Below are positions 1 to 6,174 of a stretch of DNA of 6,853 bases, piece by piece (position 1 is the stretch's first letter; each line of letters starts with the position of its first letter). The notes beneath the pieces were generated by a model, which saw only the letters and a list, made by a program, of their open reading frames with translations, did not search any database and was not told the origin of the DNA. The stretch is from Pseudomonadota bacterium (GTDB lineage: Bacteria > Pseudomonadota > Gammaproteobacteria > Pseudomonadales > Pseudohongiellaceae), in contig JADFOC010000146.1 in the NCBI GenBank assembly GCA_022563075.1, forward strand, positions 1 through 6,853, given 5' to 3'. The position numbers and the translations under genes were made by a program.

Positions 1-708
1 TGGCTTACGGTTCGCAACCTTCTTAGGAGAGGCTTTCTTGGCTGCGGCCCGTCTCTTCACGGCCTTTTCCTTTTGCGTGCCTTTTTTCTTAGCCGAAGAC
101 TTCTTTTTCGCTGCTTTTTTCTTCGCTGGCTTTTTCTTTTTGCCTGCTTTTCGAGCAGCGGCTTTGGCTTTGGCAGCGGCTTTTCTAGCGGCAGCCTTCT
201 CTTTCTTAGCCGCCTTCTTAGCCGCTATTCTCGCTTTGAGTGCATCTCTACGAGCTTGTTTTGCAGCTTTCGCGGCGGCTACCTTGGCTTGCTTCTTCTG
301 TAATTTTGCAGTGAACGCCTTAACCGCCTGGTTCAGATCGGCTTCAGCCTTGGCGGCCTCTGCGGCTTTGTTCGCTTTAGCGGCAACGGCTGCGGCAACT
401 GCTCTAGCTCTTGCTTTAGCGGATCTGATTCTTACATTGGTCGCCGCCACTTTCGCTGCTGCTCTGCGTACTGCATTCTGTGCTGCAGCTGCTGTCCTTC
501 TCTTTCCTGCTGTCTTGGTTCTAGCCGCCGCTTTTTTGGCGGCCGCAGATTTCCTGCGTGCAGCCGCTACTTTTTTCGCTGCAGCTTTAGCTTGTTTTTG
601 CAATTTAGCTAACACTGCATTTGCTTTAGATAAAGCCGGATTGCTAACTATCTTAGCCGCCGTCTTTTTCTTAGCAGGTGCTTTCTTTTTTCGTTTAACT
701 TTAGCCAT
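1..708 (-). CDS. Histone H1-like, Lys/Ala-rich DNA-binding protein (AlgP type), 3' end cut by window
   Basis: The frame from the ATG at 708 stays open for 236 codons to the left edge with no stop, so the C-terminus is missing. The visible protein is about 36% Ala, 27% Lys and 8% Arg, with only six acidic residues (E117, E122, D124, D155, E170, E214). It has no Cys, Trp or Tyr. Lys runs concentrate at residues 3-19 and 190-210. A more mixed stretch, about 110-160, could form a long helix or coiled coil. No signal peptide or membrane segment is visible. Such composition is known from bacterial H1-like proteins (Pseudomonas AlgP/AlgR3, Bordetella BpH1), which bind DNA nonspecifically and are thought to act in the nucleoid. 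Unlike AlgP it lacks KPAA repeats, so orthology is uncertain. The start is supported by AGGAGAG at 717-723, eight bases upstream. Low complexity limits any finer call. Confidence 0.85.
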   Translation of the reverse strand, partial: MAKVKRKKKAPAKKKTAAKIVSNPALSKANAVLAKLQKQAKAAAKKVAAARRKSAAAKKAAARTKTAGKRRTAAAAQNAVRRAAAKVAATNVRIRSAKARARAVAAAVAAKANKAAEAAKAEADLNQAVKAFTAKLQKKQAKVAAAKAAKQARRDALKARIAAKKAAKKEKAAARKAAAKAKAAARKAGKKKKPAKKKAAKKKSSAKKKGTQKEKAVKRRAAAKKASPKKVANRKP

Positions 709-716
709 ACTCGTTT

Positions 717-723
717 CTCTCCT
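717..723 (-). promoter_or_regulatory. Ribosome binding site of the H1-like gene
   Basis: Reading the minus strand, AGGAGAG lies eight bases before the ATG at 708. It is one of the two clear Shine-Dalgarno sequences in the window (the other precedes adk) and fixes the start. This is consistent with strong translation of an abundant basic protein. Confidence 0.75.
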
Positions 724-792
724 AGGTAATGAATCGTGCCCGCTTAAGTTTAACTATTTGTACCCACTACTGGCCGGCAACATATCACAAAA

Positions 793-822
793 ATTATCTG
801 GCTTACAGTGATCTAGATACAA
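793..822 (-). promoter_or_regulatory. Possible sigma70-type promoter of the H1-like gene
   Basis: On the minus strand, TTGTAT (817-822) is followed after 18 bases by GATAAT (793-798). This would give a leader of roughly 78 bases before the ATG at 708. The -10 is good and the -35 is only moderate. Because the surrounding DNA is AT-rich, chance matches are likely. It is the best pair I found between adk and this gene. Confidence 0.3.
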
Positions 823-987
823 AAATCGATCAAATAGAAATTCCTTTTTGTGAAACCATGCAAAATACCCACTTCGACATGGTATTAAACCTATATTTCG
901 CTAGTTGAATAGAAAACTTTAAGAAAAGATTTTTGCTGTTTGCACAAAAAATAAGCAAAAAAGTGAATTTAAAACAGCAATTAGTTT

Positions 988-1018
988 GCCAACTTTATTA
1001 ATTAGCAAATAAAGTGGC
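988..1018. repeat. Inverted repeat (operator-like or hairpin)
   Basis: ACTTTATT (992-999) and AATAAAGT (1008-1015) are perfect 8-base arms around an 8-base loop. The stem extends by GCC (988-990) pairing with GGC (1016-1018), leaving A991 as a bulge. That is 11 pairs in all. No T-run follows on either strand, so it does not look like an intrinsic terminator. It lies about 165 bases upstream of the possible promoter of the H1-like gene. A protein-binding site is conceivable but unproven. Confidence 0.45.
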
Positions 1019-1176
1019 GAGTATTTACAGAAACAACGATACAAAAACGCTGTTTTGACGTTTACAAATGCATAAAACTGATTTTTTAATGGTGTTTTGT
1101 AGAAGCACAGACACTTCGAACAAAAACCCGACCACGCCAGGATGGTGCGCTTCAGGGAATCACGAAAAACCGAGGG

Positions 1177-1824
1177 TTACTTAAGCACGGCGAAGATTTC
1201 ATCTGTGATTGCATCGACTGCAGCGCCACCATTTACCTTGGCCACCTTAACTGCCGTTCCTGAAGCTTGTAATTTTTTGTAAAAGTCCACTAATGGTTTA
1301 GTCTGTTCATGGTACACATTGAGGCGCTTGATAATAGTTTCTTGTTTATCATCTTCCCGCTGTATTAATTCCTCACCGGTTTCATCGTCCTTGTTTTCTA
1401 TCTTTGGTGGATTAAAATCCACATGGTACACACGGCCAGAATCCAGATGCACACGTCGACCACTGAGCCTCTTTATTATTTCATCATCATGTACATCAAT
1501 TTCTAACACGACATCGATCGCCACATTTGCTTGCACCAATGCTTCTGCTTGAGGAATCGTTCTGGGAAACCCATCAAACAAAAAGCCGTCTTTGCAATCG
1601 TCTTGCCCAATGCGCTCCTGCACCAGTGCAATAATAGTGTCATCGGTTACTAATCCACCAGACGCCATTACCTGTTCAACTTTCAAACCAAGCTCCGTCT
1701 TTGCCTTCACTGCCGCACGCAGCATGTCGCCTGTCGAAATTTGAGGAATATCGAATTTCCTGGTGATGTATTGCGCTTGGGTGCCTTTGCCTGCACCCGG
1801 CGCACCCAATAAGATGATTCTCAT
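1177..1824 (-). CDS. adk: Adenylate kinase
   Basis: Adk catalyses the reversible reaction ATP + AMP = 2 ADP in the cytoplasm and sets the adenylate balance. The 215-residue product matches the usual long bacterial form (E. coli, 214). Visible motifs are the P-loop GAPGAGKGT at residues 7-15, the AMP-binding TGDMLR at 31-36 and DGFPRT at 84-89. A full LID domain spans about 122-159. The LID carries His126, Ser129, Asp146 and Thr149 in place of zinc cysteines, the hydrogen-bonded type known from enteric Adk. The start is supported by AGGAG at 1831-1835, six bases before the ATG. It follows mazG by 37 bases and is the last gene of the probable cysM-rlmD-mazG-adk unit. I see no promoter of its own in that short gap. 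The stop is TAA at 1177-1179, and no convincing terminator follows. Confidence 0.97.
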   Translation of the reverse strand: MRIILLGAPGAGKGTQAQYITRKFDIPQISTGDMLRAAVKAKTELGLKVEQVMASGGLVTDDTIIALVQERIGQDDCKDGFLFDGFPRTIPQAEALVQANVAIDVVLEIDVHDDEIIKRLSGRRVHLDSGRVYHVDFNPPKIENKDDETGEELIQREDDKQETIIKRLNVYHEQTKPLVDFYKKLQASGTAVKVAKVNGGAAVDAITDEIFAVLK

Positions 1825-1830
1825 CGCTGT

Positions 1831-1835
1831 CTCCT
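1831..1835 (-). promoter_or_regulatory. Ribosome binding site of adk
   Basis: AGGAG on the minus strand lies six bases upstream of the adk ATG at 1824. It is a canonical Shine-Dalgarno sequence inside the 37-base mazG-adk spacer, so adk can be translated independently of mazG. Confidence 0.75.
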
Positions 1836-1861
1836 GCTCACTGTTACTGCTAGCTCACCGC

Positions 1862-2719
1862 TCATAGCCCACTTGCCTTAGCCTGCTCCCAGAGCGCATC
1901 CAATTCCGGCAAGTCAGTTTCTTTTAACGCCTTGCCACGCGCATGCAGCGTGGTTTCTATCCACTTGAATCGCTTTTCAAAGCGGCGATTGGCCGACCGC
2001 AGAGCAACTTCAGGCTCAACGCCGCCATGTCTCGCCAAGTTTACTGCAGCAAACAAGATATCTCCCAGTTCGTCGCTGATGTGCTGCAAGTCCTGCTGTT
2101 CTAGTGCCTGCTCAAATTCTTCTATTTCTTCCTTGAGTTTACACACCACAGGTTTAATATCCTGCCAGTCAAAACCAACCGATGCCGCTCGTTTTTGCAG
2201 CTTTCGTGCCCGCTCTATAGCGGGCAGTGCTCGAGGCACATCATCGAGAATGCTGGTTGTAACCGGGACATCTTGAGTACTGCCTCTGCTTCGTTTCTCT
2301 TCTCGTTCTACTTCTTTGATCGCTTCCCAATTCACTAGCACTTCATTTGCGGTGATGTCCGAAGTTTTACCAAATTGATCCACGTCGCCTTCTGGGAACA
2401 CATGTGGATGACGCCTGATCAGCTTATTAGTGATCGCATTGGCGATGTCTTCAAAGTTGAAATCACCATTTTCGGCTGCGATCTGCGCATAGAACACAAC
2501 CTGGAACAGTAAATCTCCTAATTCATCTTCTAACTCCACCATGTCGTTTTTTTCGATAGCATCTACAACCTCATAAACTTCTTCCAAGGTATAGGGGACC
2601 AGGGACGCAATGGATTGTTGGAGATCCCAGGGACAACCATGCTCCCGATCTCGTAGCATTGACATTAAAGAGATCAGTTTCTCAATCCCGGCAAGTCTTG
2701 AAAAATCTTGTTGCTTCAC
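1862..2719 (-). CDS. mazG: Nucleoside triphosphate pyrophosphohydrolase MazG
   Basis: MazG hydrolyses NTPs and dNTPs to NMP plus pyrophosphate, cleaning abnormal nucleotides. In E. coli it also affects (p)ppGpp levels. The 285-residue product is a little longer than E. coli MazG (263). It shows the tandem all-alpha fold. The first MazG domain carries the EExxE motif at E46, E47 and E50 with E66 and D69 in DELGD. The second has E197, E198 and E201 with E217 and D220, again in DELGD. HGCPWD (27-32) and RRHPHVF (102-108) are typical family blocks. The start is GTG at 2719; an in-frame stop lies two codons upstream, so no longer form is possible, and GGGA sits eight bases before it. It begins 27 bases after rlmD and ends 37 bases before adk. 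In Pseudomonas and E. coli, relA lies between rlmD and mazG; here it does not. Confidence 0.95.
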   Translation of the reverse strand: MKQQDFSRLAGIEKLISLMSMLRDREHGCPWDLQQSIASLVPYTLEEVYEVVDAIEKNDMVELEDELGDLLFQVVFYAQIAAENGDFNFEDIANAITNKLIRRHPHVFPEGDVDQFGKTSDITANEVLVNWEAIKEVEREEKRSRGSTQDVPVTTSILDDVPRALPAIERARKLQKRAASVGFDWQDIKPVVCKLKEEIEEFEQALEQQDLQHISDELGDILFAAVNLARHGGVEPEVALRSANRRFEKRFKWIETTLHARGKALKETDLPELDALWEQAKASGL

Positions 2720-2746
2720 AGCCTAATTCCCATATTAAAATTAGTA

Positions 2747-4123
2747 TCAGCTCGCGAGCTCAAATACCGCCATTGATTCAACGTGTGTCGTATGGGGGAA
2801 CATGTCCATGACCCCAGCCGATTTTAATTTGTATCCAGCTCCAATTAAAGCAGCGGCGTCTCTTGCCAGCGTCGCTGGATTGCAAGATATGTAGACGATC
2901 TTCTCTGCTTTGAGCTGAGCGATTTGCACTATTATTTCTATGGCACCACTGCGCGGCGGATCCAGCAATATTTTCGTCGTGTCATCGGTGAACCACTCCT
3001 TATCCACAATCGATTCACAGAGATTGGCGGCGAAAAATGTGGCATTGGAGAGATTATTGAGTTTCGCATTTTCTTCTCCTCGACTGACCAATGCTTCGCT
3101 GCCTTCCACGCCTGTCACCCGATCACATAGAGTCGCCAAAGGTAAAGTGAAATTCCCCAAGCCGCAAAAGAGATCCAGCACCACGTCTGCTTTATTCAAT
3201 TCCAGTAAGTTAAGCGCCTGATTTATGATTTGACGATTTATTCCCGCATTGATTTGGGTAAAGTCCATCGGGTGAAAGCACAATGTTAATTCATAGTCGG
3301 GAAGAAAATACTGCAGTCTTTCCACGCCGTCATTGGGATATAGTTTGCTGACACTCTCAATGCCGGATGGTTGCAGGTACAGATCAATCCTCTGCGCTGC
3401 GGCAAAGTCGGTTAACGCTTGCACATCGACCGCGCTGAGTTTCTCAAGATGCCGAATAACCAGGGCAACTCTATTTTCACTACGACCGCCCTCCCGTGTC
3501 TCACCCACGGCCACTTCTATTTGAGGGATGACGTGACTGCCCTGCAATTGTGTGATCAATATTCTCAAGGGTTTAATAAGTATGGCTACTTCGGCATGCA
3601 GCACCTTACAATCATCCATGTCAGTTATGAAACTGCTGTATTTCTCCCGAAAACCAACCAAAGCACCGCCTTTCTTAGCGACCATGCGCACAGCAAGTCT
3701 TGCTTTACGGCGATAATGAAAATAATCGGCGGTTAATTTAGGCAGCAGTTCAATTTTGTCGGCATCAATATTCGCCGTGCGCTTTAGCTGATCGAGTAGC
3801 ACGGCTTGTTTGAACTCTATTTGAGTGTCAGAGTTCATATGTTGCAAGGAACAGCCACCACAGCGTTCTGCAAAGCTACAAGGGGGTACCACTCGATCTA
3901 TTGAGGGAGTGTGGACCGACACAGTCCTGAGTTCATCAAATTGGCCGCGTTTACGCACGTAAACCGCACTGACTCGTTCTGACTCCAGCGCTCCGTCTAC
4001 GAAAGCAACCTTGCCATCGATGTGGGCGATACCCCGACCCTCATGACTCAGCGACGTGATTTCCAGATCGACTGGCTCACTGGGAAGTCTTCGTCTTTGT
4101 CTTCGTTGTCGGCGTTGGTTCAT
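2747..4123 (-). CDS. rlmD: 23S rRNA (uracil-1939-C5)-methyltransferase RlmD
   Basis: RlmD (formerly RumA) transfers a methyl group from SAM to U1939 of 23S rRNA. Numbering here is from a possible upstream ATG at 4150. An N-terminal TRAM-like beta domain spans about 27-85. The 4Fe-4S ligands are Cys91, Cys97, Cys100 and Cys181. The Rossmann SAM motif LDLFCGLGNF lies at 325-334 and LLDPPRSGA at 395-403. The nucleophile is Cys423 in SCNPATLARD, and the general base is Glu458 in HVES. All key residues of the RumA family are present. I prefer the ATG at 4123 (residue 10), giving 458 residues. It starts directly at an Arg/Gln-rich basic tail and is nearer the E. coli length of 433. A weak GGTAG lies seven bases upstream, whereas the ATG at 4150 has none. 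It follows cysM by 55-82 bases and precedes mazG by 27. Confidence 0.95.
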   Translation of the reverse strand: MNQRRQRRQRRRLPSEPVDLEITSLSHEGRGIAHIDGKVAFVDGALESERVSAVYVRKRGQFDELRTVSVHTPSIDRVVPPCSFAERCGGCSLQHMNSDTQIEFKQAVLLDQLKRTANIDADKIELLPKLTADYFHYRRKARLAVRMVAKKGGALVGFREKYSSFITDMDDCKVLHAEVAILIKPLRILITQLQGSHVIPQIEVAVGETREGGRSENRVALVIRHLEKLSAVDVQALTDFAAAQRIDLYLQPSGIESVSKLYPNDGVERLQYFLPDYELTLCFHPMDFTQINAGINRQIINQALNLLELNKADVVLDLFCGLGNFTLPLATLCDRVTGVEGSEALVSRGEENAKLNNLSNATFFAANLCESIVDKEWFTDDTTKILLDPPRSGAIEIIVQIAQLKAEKIVYISCNPATLARDAAALIGAGYKLKSAGVMDMFPHTTHVESMAVFELAS

Positions 4124-4205
4124 GGATGGACTACCGTATCCTGCCAGCATCAGTTATTGCGCTCGCACTCGCATTATCTTATTGGTGTTGAATTATTTAG
4201 CGCAA

Positions 4206-5093
4206 CTAATCAAAAACTCCGGTAGACAGATAGCGATCACCCCGATCACAGATAATCGCCACAATTACTGCATTGTCTACCTGCCTGGACAGCTCCAACG
4301 CCGCGAATACCGATCCACCCGAAGACACGCCGCAGAAGATACCTTCTTGCTTCGCCAATTCTCTCATCGTGGCTTCGGCGTCTTTTTGGGCAACATCCAC
4401 CACCCTATCTACCCTGCTTCGGTCGAATATTGCCGGCAGATACTGCTGGGGCCAACGCCTGATGCCTGGTATGCGCGAGCCATCTTTGGGTTGTAGACCG
4501 ATGATTTCTATGCCCGGATTTTGTTCTTTCAAGTAGCGGGAAACGCCCATAATGGTTCCCGTGGTGCCCATTGAGCTGACAAAATGCGTGATCGTGCCTT
4601 TTGTGTCGCGCCAAATTTCCGGACCTGTATGCACATAGTGAGCGTTCGGGTTGTCTTGATTGGCAAATTGATCCAGTACTTTACCCTTCCCATCTTCCTG
4701 CATTTGCAGGGCCAAGTCCCTGGCACCCTCCATGCCTTGCTTTTCCGTGACCAGAATTAATTCAGCCCCATAGGCAGTCATCGCCGCCTTGCGTTCGGCG
4801 CTGCCGGTGTCCGGCATGATTAAAATCAGTGTGTAGCCTTTGATGGCGGCTACCATCGCCAATGCGATACCGGTATTACCGCTGGTTGCTTCAATCAGCA
4901 CATCCCCCGGCTTAATCTCGCCACGCAATTCTGCTTGTTGAATCATGCTAAGTGCCGGTCGGTCTTTGACCGAACCAGCCGGATTGTCACCCTCGAGCTT
5001 AACCAGTACGGTATTTGCAGTCTCACCAGGCAAACGCTGTAATTTGACCAGAGGTGTATTCCCAATTAGATTTTCGATGGTGTTATAGGACAT
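4206..5093 (-). CDS. cysM: Cysteine synthase B (O-acetylserine sulfhydrylase B)
   Basis: CysM is a cytoplasmic PLP enzyme that makes L-cysteine from O-acetylserine and sulfide. It can also use thiosulfate to give S-sulfocysteine. The 295-residue product has the PLP Schiff-base Lys43 in AGSVKDR. The substrate loop TSGNTG lies at 70-75, the phosphate-binding GTTGT at 176-180 and GVSSGG at 255-260. It is CysM rather than CysK because it carries PGIRRWP (209-215) and CDRGDRYLS (282-290), where Cys282 matches the CysM-specific cysteine and CysK has Ser. The N-terminus (MSYNTIENLIGNTPLVKLQR) aligns with E. coli CysM, so the ATG at 5093 is right even though no Shine-Dalgarno is visible. A good promoter lies just upstream. 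It appears to head the cysM-rlmD-mazG-adk unit, a neighbourhood partly shared with Pseudomonas. No CysB-type site could be recognised by eye. Confidence 0.97.
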   Translation of the reverse strand: MSYNTIENLIGNTPLVKLQRLPGETANTVLVKLEGDNPAGSVKDRPALSMIQQAELRGEIKPGDVLIEATSGNTGIALAMVAAIKGYTLILIMPDTGSAERKAAMTAYGAELILVTEKQGMEGARDLALQMQEDGKGKVLDQFANQDNPNAHYVHTGPEIWRDTKGTITHFVSSMGTTGTIMGVSRYLKEQNPGIEIIGLQPKDGSRIPGIRRWPQQYLPAIFDRSRVDRVVDVAQKDAEATMRELAKQEGIFCGVSSGGSVFAALELSRQVDNAVIVAIICDRGDRYLSTGVFD

Positions 5094-5122
5094 GGGTAAT
5101 TAGCTGGCGAGGAAAGCGCAAA

Positions 5123-5151
5123 ATTCTACACGGAAAAAAGCTGCGGTTAAA
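5123..5151 (-). promoter_or_regulatory. Sigma70-type promoter of cysM (operon promoter)
   Basis: On the minus strand, TTTAAC (5146-5151) and TAGAAT (5123-5128) are separated by exactly 17 bases. The expected transcription start is near 5116, giving a leader of about 22 bases to the cysM ATG. With tight spacing downstream, this is the likely promoter for cysM, rlmD, mazG and adk. The leader lacks an evident Shine-Dalgarno sequence. Confidence 0.6.
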
Positions 5152-5172
5152 GCGGATTAGTCGGTGGTGACA

Positions 5173-5187
5173 GCGCCGATACGGCGC
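5173..5187. repeat. GC-rich perfect inverted repeat upstream of the cysM promoter
   Basis: GCGCCG (5173-5178) and CGGCGC (5182-5187) flank a three-base loop. All six pairs are G-C. The repeat lies 21 bases upstream of the -35 box of the cysM promoter. No T-run follows on either strand. It may be a hairpin blocking read-through or a protein site; the sequence alone does not decide. Confidence 0.5.
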
Positions 5188-5292
5188 GTGCCTAAAACGC
5201 GATGTGCAAACCAGCCCTGCATTGCAACGAGAAATCGATGCTTCACGGGCATCTTCTGCGCTGCTAGAGCTTACCATGACGCACTGCCATTT

Positions 5293-5306
5293 ATTGGCAA
5301 GCCAAT
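5293..5306. repeat. Short palindrome in the recO-cysM spacer
   Basis: ATTGGC and GCCAAT face each other across two A residues. The right arm is followed by a second GCAAGCC, giving a small direct repeat (5298-5303 region and 5307-5313). It adds to the palindrome density of this spacer. A two-base loop makes a protein-bound DNA site more likely than an RNA hairpin. Confidence 0.35.
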
Positions 5307-5316
5307 GCAAGCCGGC

Positions 5317-5340
5317 AAAACGCCCGTAAAACCGCGTTTT
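5317..5340. repeat. Inverted repeat downstream of recO, possible weak terminator
   Basis: AAAACGC (5317-5323) and GCGTTTT (5334-5340) are perfect arms with a ten-base loop. In the minus-strand RNA the stem ends in four U residues, followed by GCC, which can pair with an upstream GGC past a three-base bulge. It lies about 70 bases after the recO stop. It could slow transcription leaving recO, but it lacks a clean terminal U-tract. Confidence 0.35.
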
Positions 5341-5402
5341 TACGCCAGTGGTTTGCCGCCGACTCTGAAATAGTCCATGGCAGGATTTATCAGCAACGCC
5401 CA

Positions 5403-5418
5403 AAAGCCATCAGGCTTT
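5403..5418 (-). repeat. Hairpin spanning the recO stop codon
   Basis: On the minus strand, AAAGCC and GGCTTT form a six-pair stem around a TGAT loop, and the TGA in the loop is the recO stop codon. The stem is followed by TGGGCG rather than a T-run, so termination would be weak at best. Confidence 0.4.
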
Positions 5419-6129
5419 ATGCACAAAGAGATTTCGGCTGTTTAATGGCCTGCCCCCCAGATGGGCGTCAAGTGCTATTCGCAACAGACGCTTGGCCGAC
5501 TGCGCAGATTCCCGGTCTCTGAGTTCAAGCTGCCGCAGTGCAATGAGATGTTCACCGCGAAACACTCGATTGCTGTTGTCTGCGGTGGATTCATGTTCGG
5601 CAAGTTCGAAGCCGATATCGGGCGTAAATCGATAATTCCTTGCTCGGCGAATAGGCGCATGGGTATTGCAATCCGCATCCAGATTTATCCCATAGCCAAG
5701 CTCCGCGAGGAGCTTCAATTCGAAATTACGCAGAACAACTTCGATAGCGCGAGAACCCTGTAAGGCAATTAATGTGTCTTGATAGATTTTATACAGCCCC
5801 GTGTGTTCGACATGATTCAACAGCAGCCTCGCGAGCAGTTCATTCACATACAGTCCGCTGAACAGCCTGTCACCTTCCAGCTTTATCGCTGACAGCGAAC
5901 TCTCTAGTCCACTCACAGTTTTTACTTCACCACGCCCACTGAAGGAGACGAGTAATGGGTGAAACAGCTGTAAGAACGGCCTGTATTTTGATTTTTCTCG
6001 TCTCGCGCCTTTAGCGACTGCTCTGATGCGGCCGTAATCGATACTGAAAAAGTCGATTAACAAGCTGGTGTTTTTAAAAGGCCGACGGTGTAACACATAG
6101 GCCGGTTGAAGAAATACGCGTGATTCCAT
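5410..6129 (-). CDS. recO: DNA repair protein RecO
   Basis: RecO works with RecR (and RecF) to load RecA onto SSB-coated single-stranded DNA and to anneal strands in gap repair. The 239-residue product matches E. coli RecO (242). An N-terminal OB-fold covers about residues 1-80, with the family blocks VLHRRPFKNTSLLIDFFS (12-29), VAKGARR (38-44) and GRGEVKT (65-71). An alpha-helical domain follows, with GLYVNELLARLL (91-102) and LLAELGYG (139-146). The C-terminal LGGRPLNSRNLF block aligns with E. coli LGGKPLKSRELF. I see no zinc-finger cysteines, as in other proteobacterial RecO. The ATG at 6129 fits the alignment, but the ribosome binding site is weak. It lies 45 bases after era, the standard gammaproteobacterial order, and is probably co-transcribed. 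The usual next genes, pdxJ and acpS, are missing. Confidence 0.95.
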   Translation of the reverse strand: MESRVFLQPAYVLHRRPFKNTSLLIDFFSIDYGRIRAVAKGARREKSKYRPFLQLFHPLLVSFSGRGEVKTVSGLESSLSAIKLEGDRLFSGLYVNELLARLLLNHVEHTGLYKIYQDTLIALQGSRAIEVVLRNFELKLLAELGYGINLDADCNTHAPIRRARNYRFTPDIGFELAEHESTADNSNRVFRGEHLIALRQLELRDRESAQSAKRLLRIALDAHLGGRPLNSRNLFVHKA

Positions 6130-6174
6130 AGTGTTGTTACCGATCCAACCCGCGACTTTGATGAAATAAGCGGG

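Larger units (their letters stand above)
709..1176. other. 468-base AT-rich intergenic region between adk and the H1-like gene
   Basis: No credible gene is seen here on either strand; the reading frames are short and AT-driven. The stretch from about 790 to 1095 is strongly AT-rich with many A and T tracts of four to six bases. It contains several inverted repeats (855-886, 930-961, 988-1018) and three copies, in mixed orientation, of GCTGTTT/AAACAGC (935-941, 972-978, 1049-1055). The possible promoter and the RBS of the downstream gene lie at its left end. It probably serves as a long regulatory or curved-DNA region for the H1-like gene, but that is inferred from position and composition only. 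Confidence 0.6.
5094..5409. other. 316-base recO-cysM spacer, palindrome-rich
   Basis: No credible gene is seen. The one long minus-strand frame (5403-5083) needs a TTG start, has no family resemblance, is rich in Arg, Cys, His and Ser, and runs over the cysM promoter and start. The spacer instead holds several perfect inverted repeats: 5173-5187, 5293-5306 and 5317-5340, plus one overlapping the recO stop at 5403-5418. AAAACGC/GCGTTTT occurs three times (5317-5323, 5334-5340, 5194-5200). pdxJ and acpS, common neighbours of recO, are absent. It could be a terminator and promoter region, a dispersed repeat, or the scar of a lost gene. Confidence 0.6.

Noticed and set aside
38..811. Long plus-strand reading frame rich in Ala, Phe and Leu
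   Set aside because: It is the antisense image of the Lys/Ala-rich H1-like gene: AAG/AAA and GCN codons read backwards give Phe, Leu and Ala and suppress stops. It has no ribosome binding site and no family features.
930..961. TTTTTGCT/AGCAAAAA inverted repeat as a terminator
   Set aside because: The stem is almost all A-T with a 16-base loop and no following T-run on the minus strand; it is better explained by AT-rich composition.
1122..1146. Possible intrinsic terminator after adk
   Set aside because: On the minus strand an ACCA/TGGT stem (1131-1146) precedes a run of five T (1122-1126), but the stem is only four pairs with an eight-base loop and lies four bases from the T-run. That is too weak to call.
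4056..4496. Plus-strand frame across the rlmD start and cysM 3' end
   Set aside because: It lies opposite two well-supported genes and its translation has no recognisable domain; it is a shadow frame.
5083..5403. 106-codon minus-strand frame between recO and cysM
   Set aside because: It needs a TTG start, has an Arg/Cys/His/Ser-rich composition unlike neighbouring proteins, overlaps the cysM promoter and start, and shows no resemblance to PdxJ, AcpS or any family I recognise.
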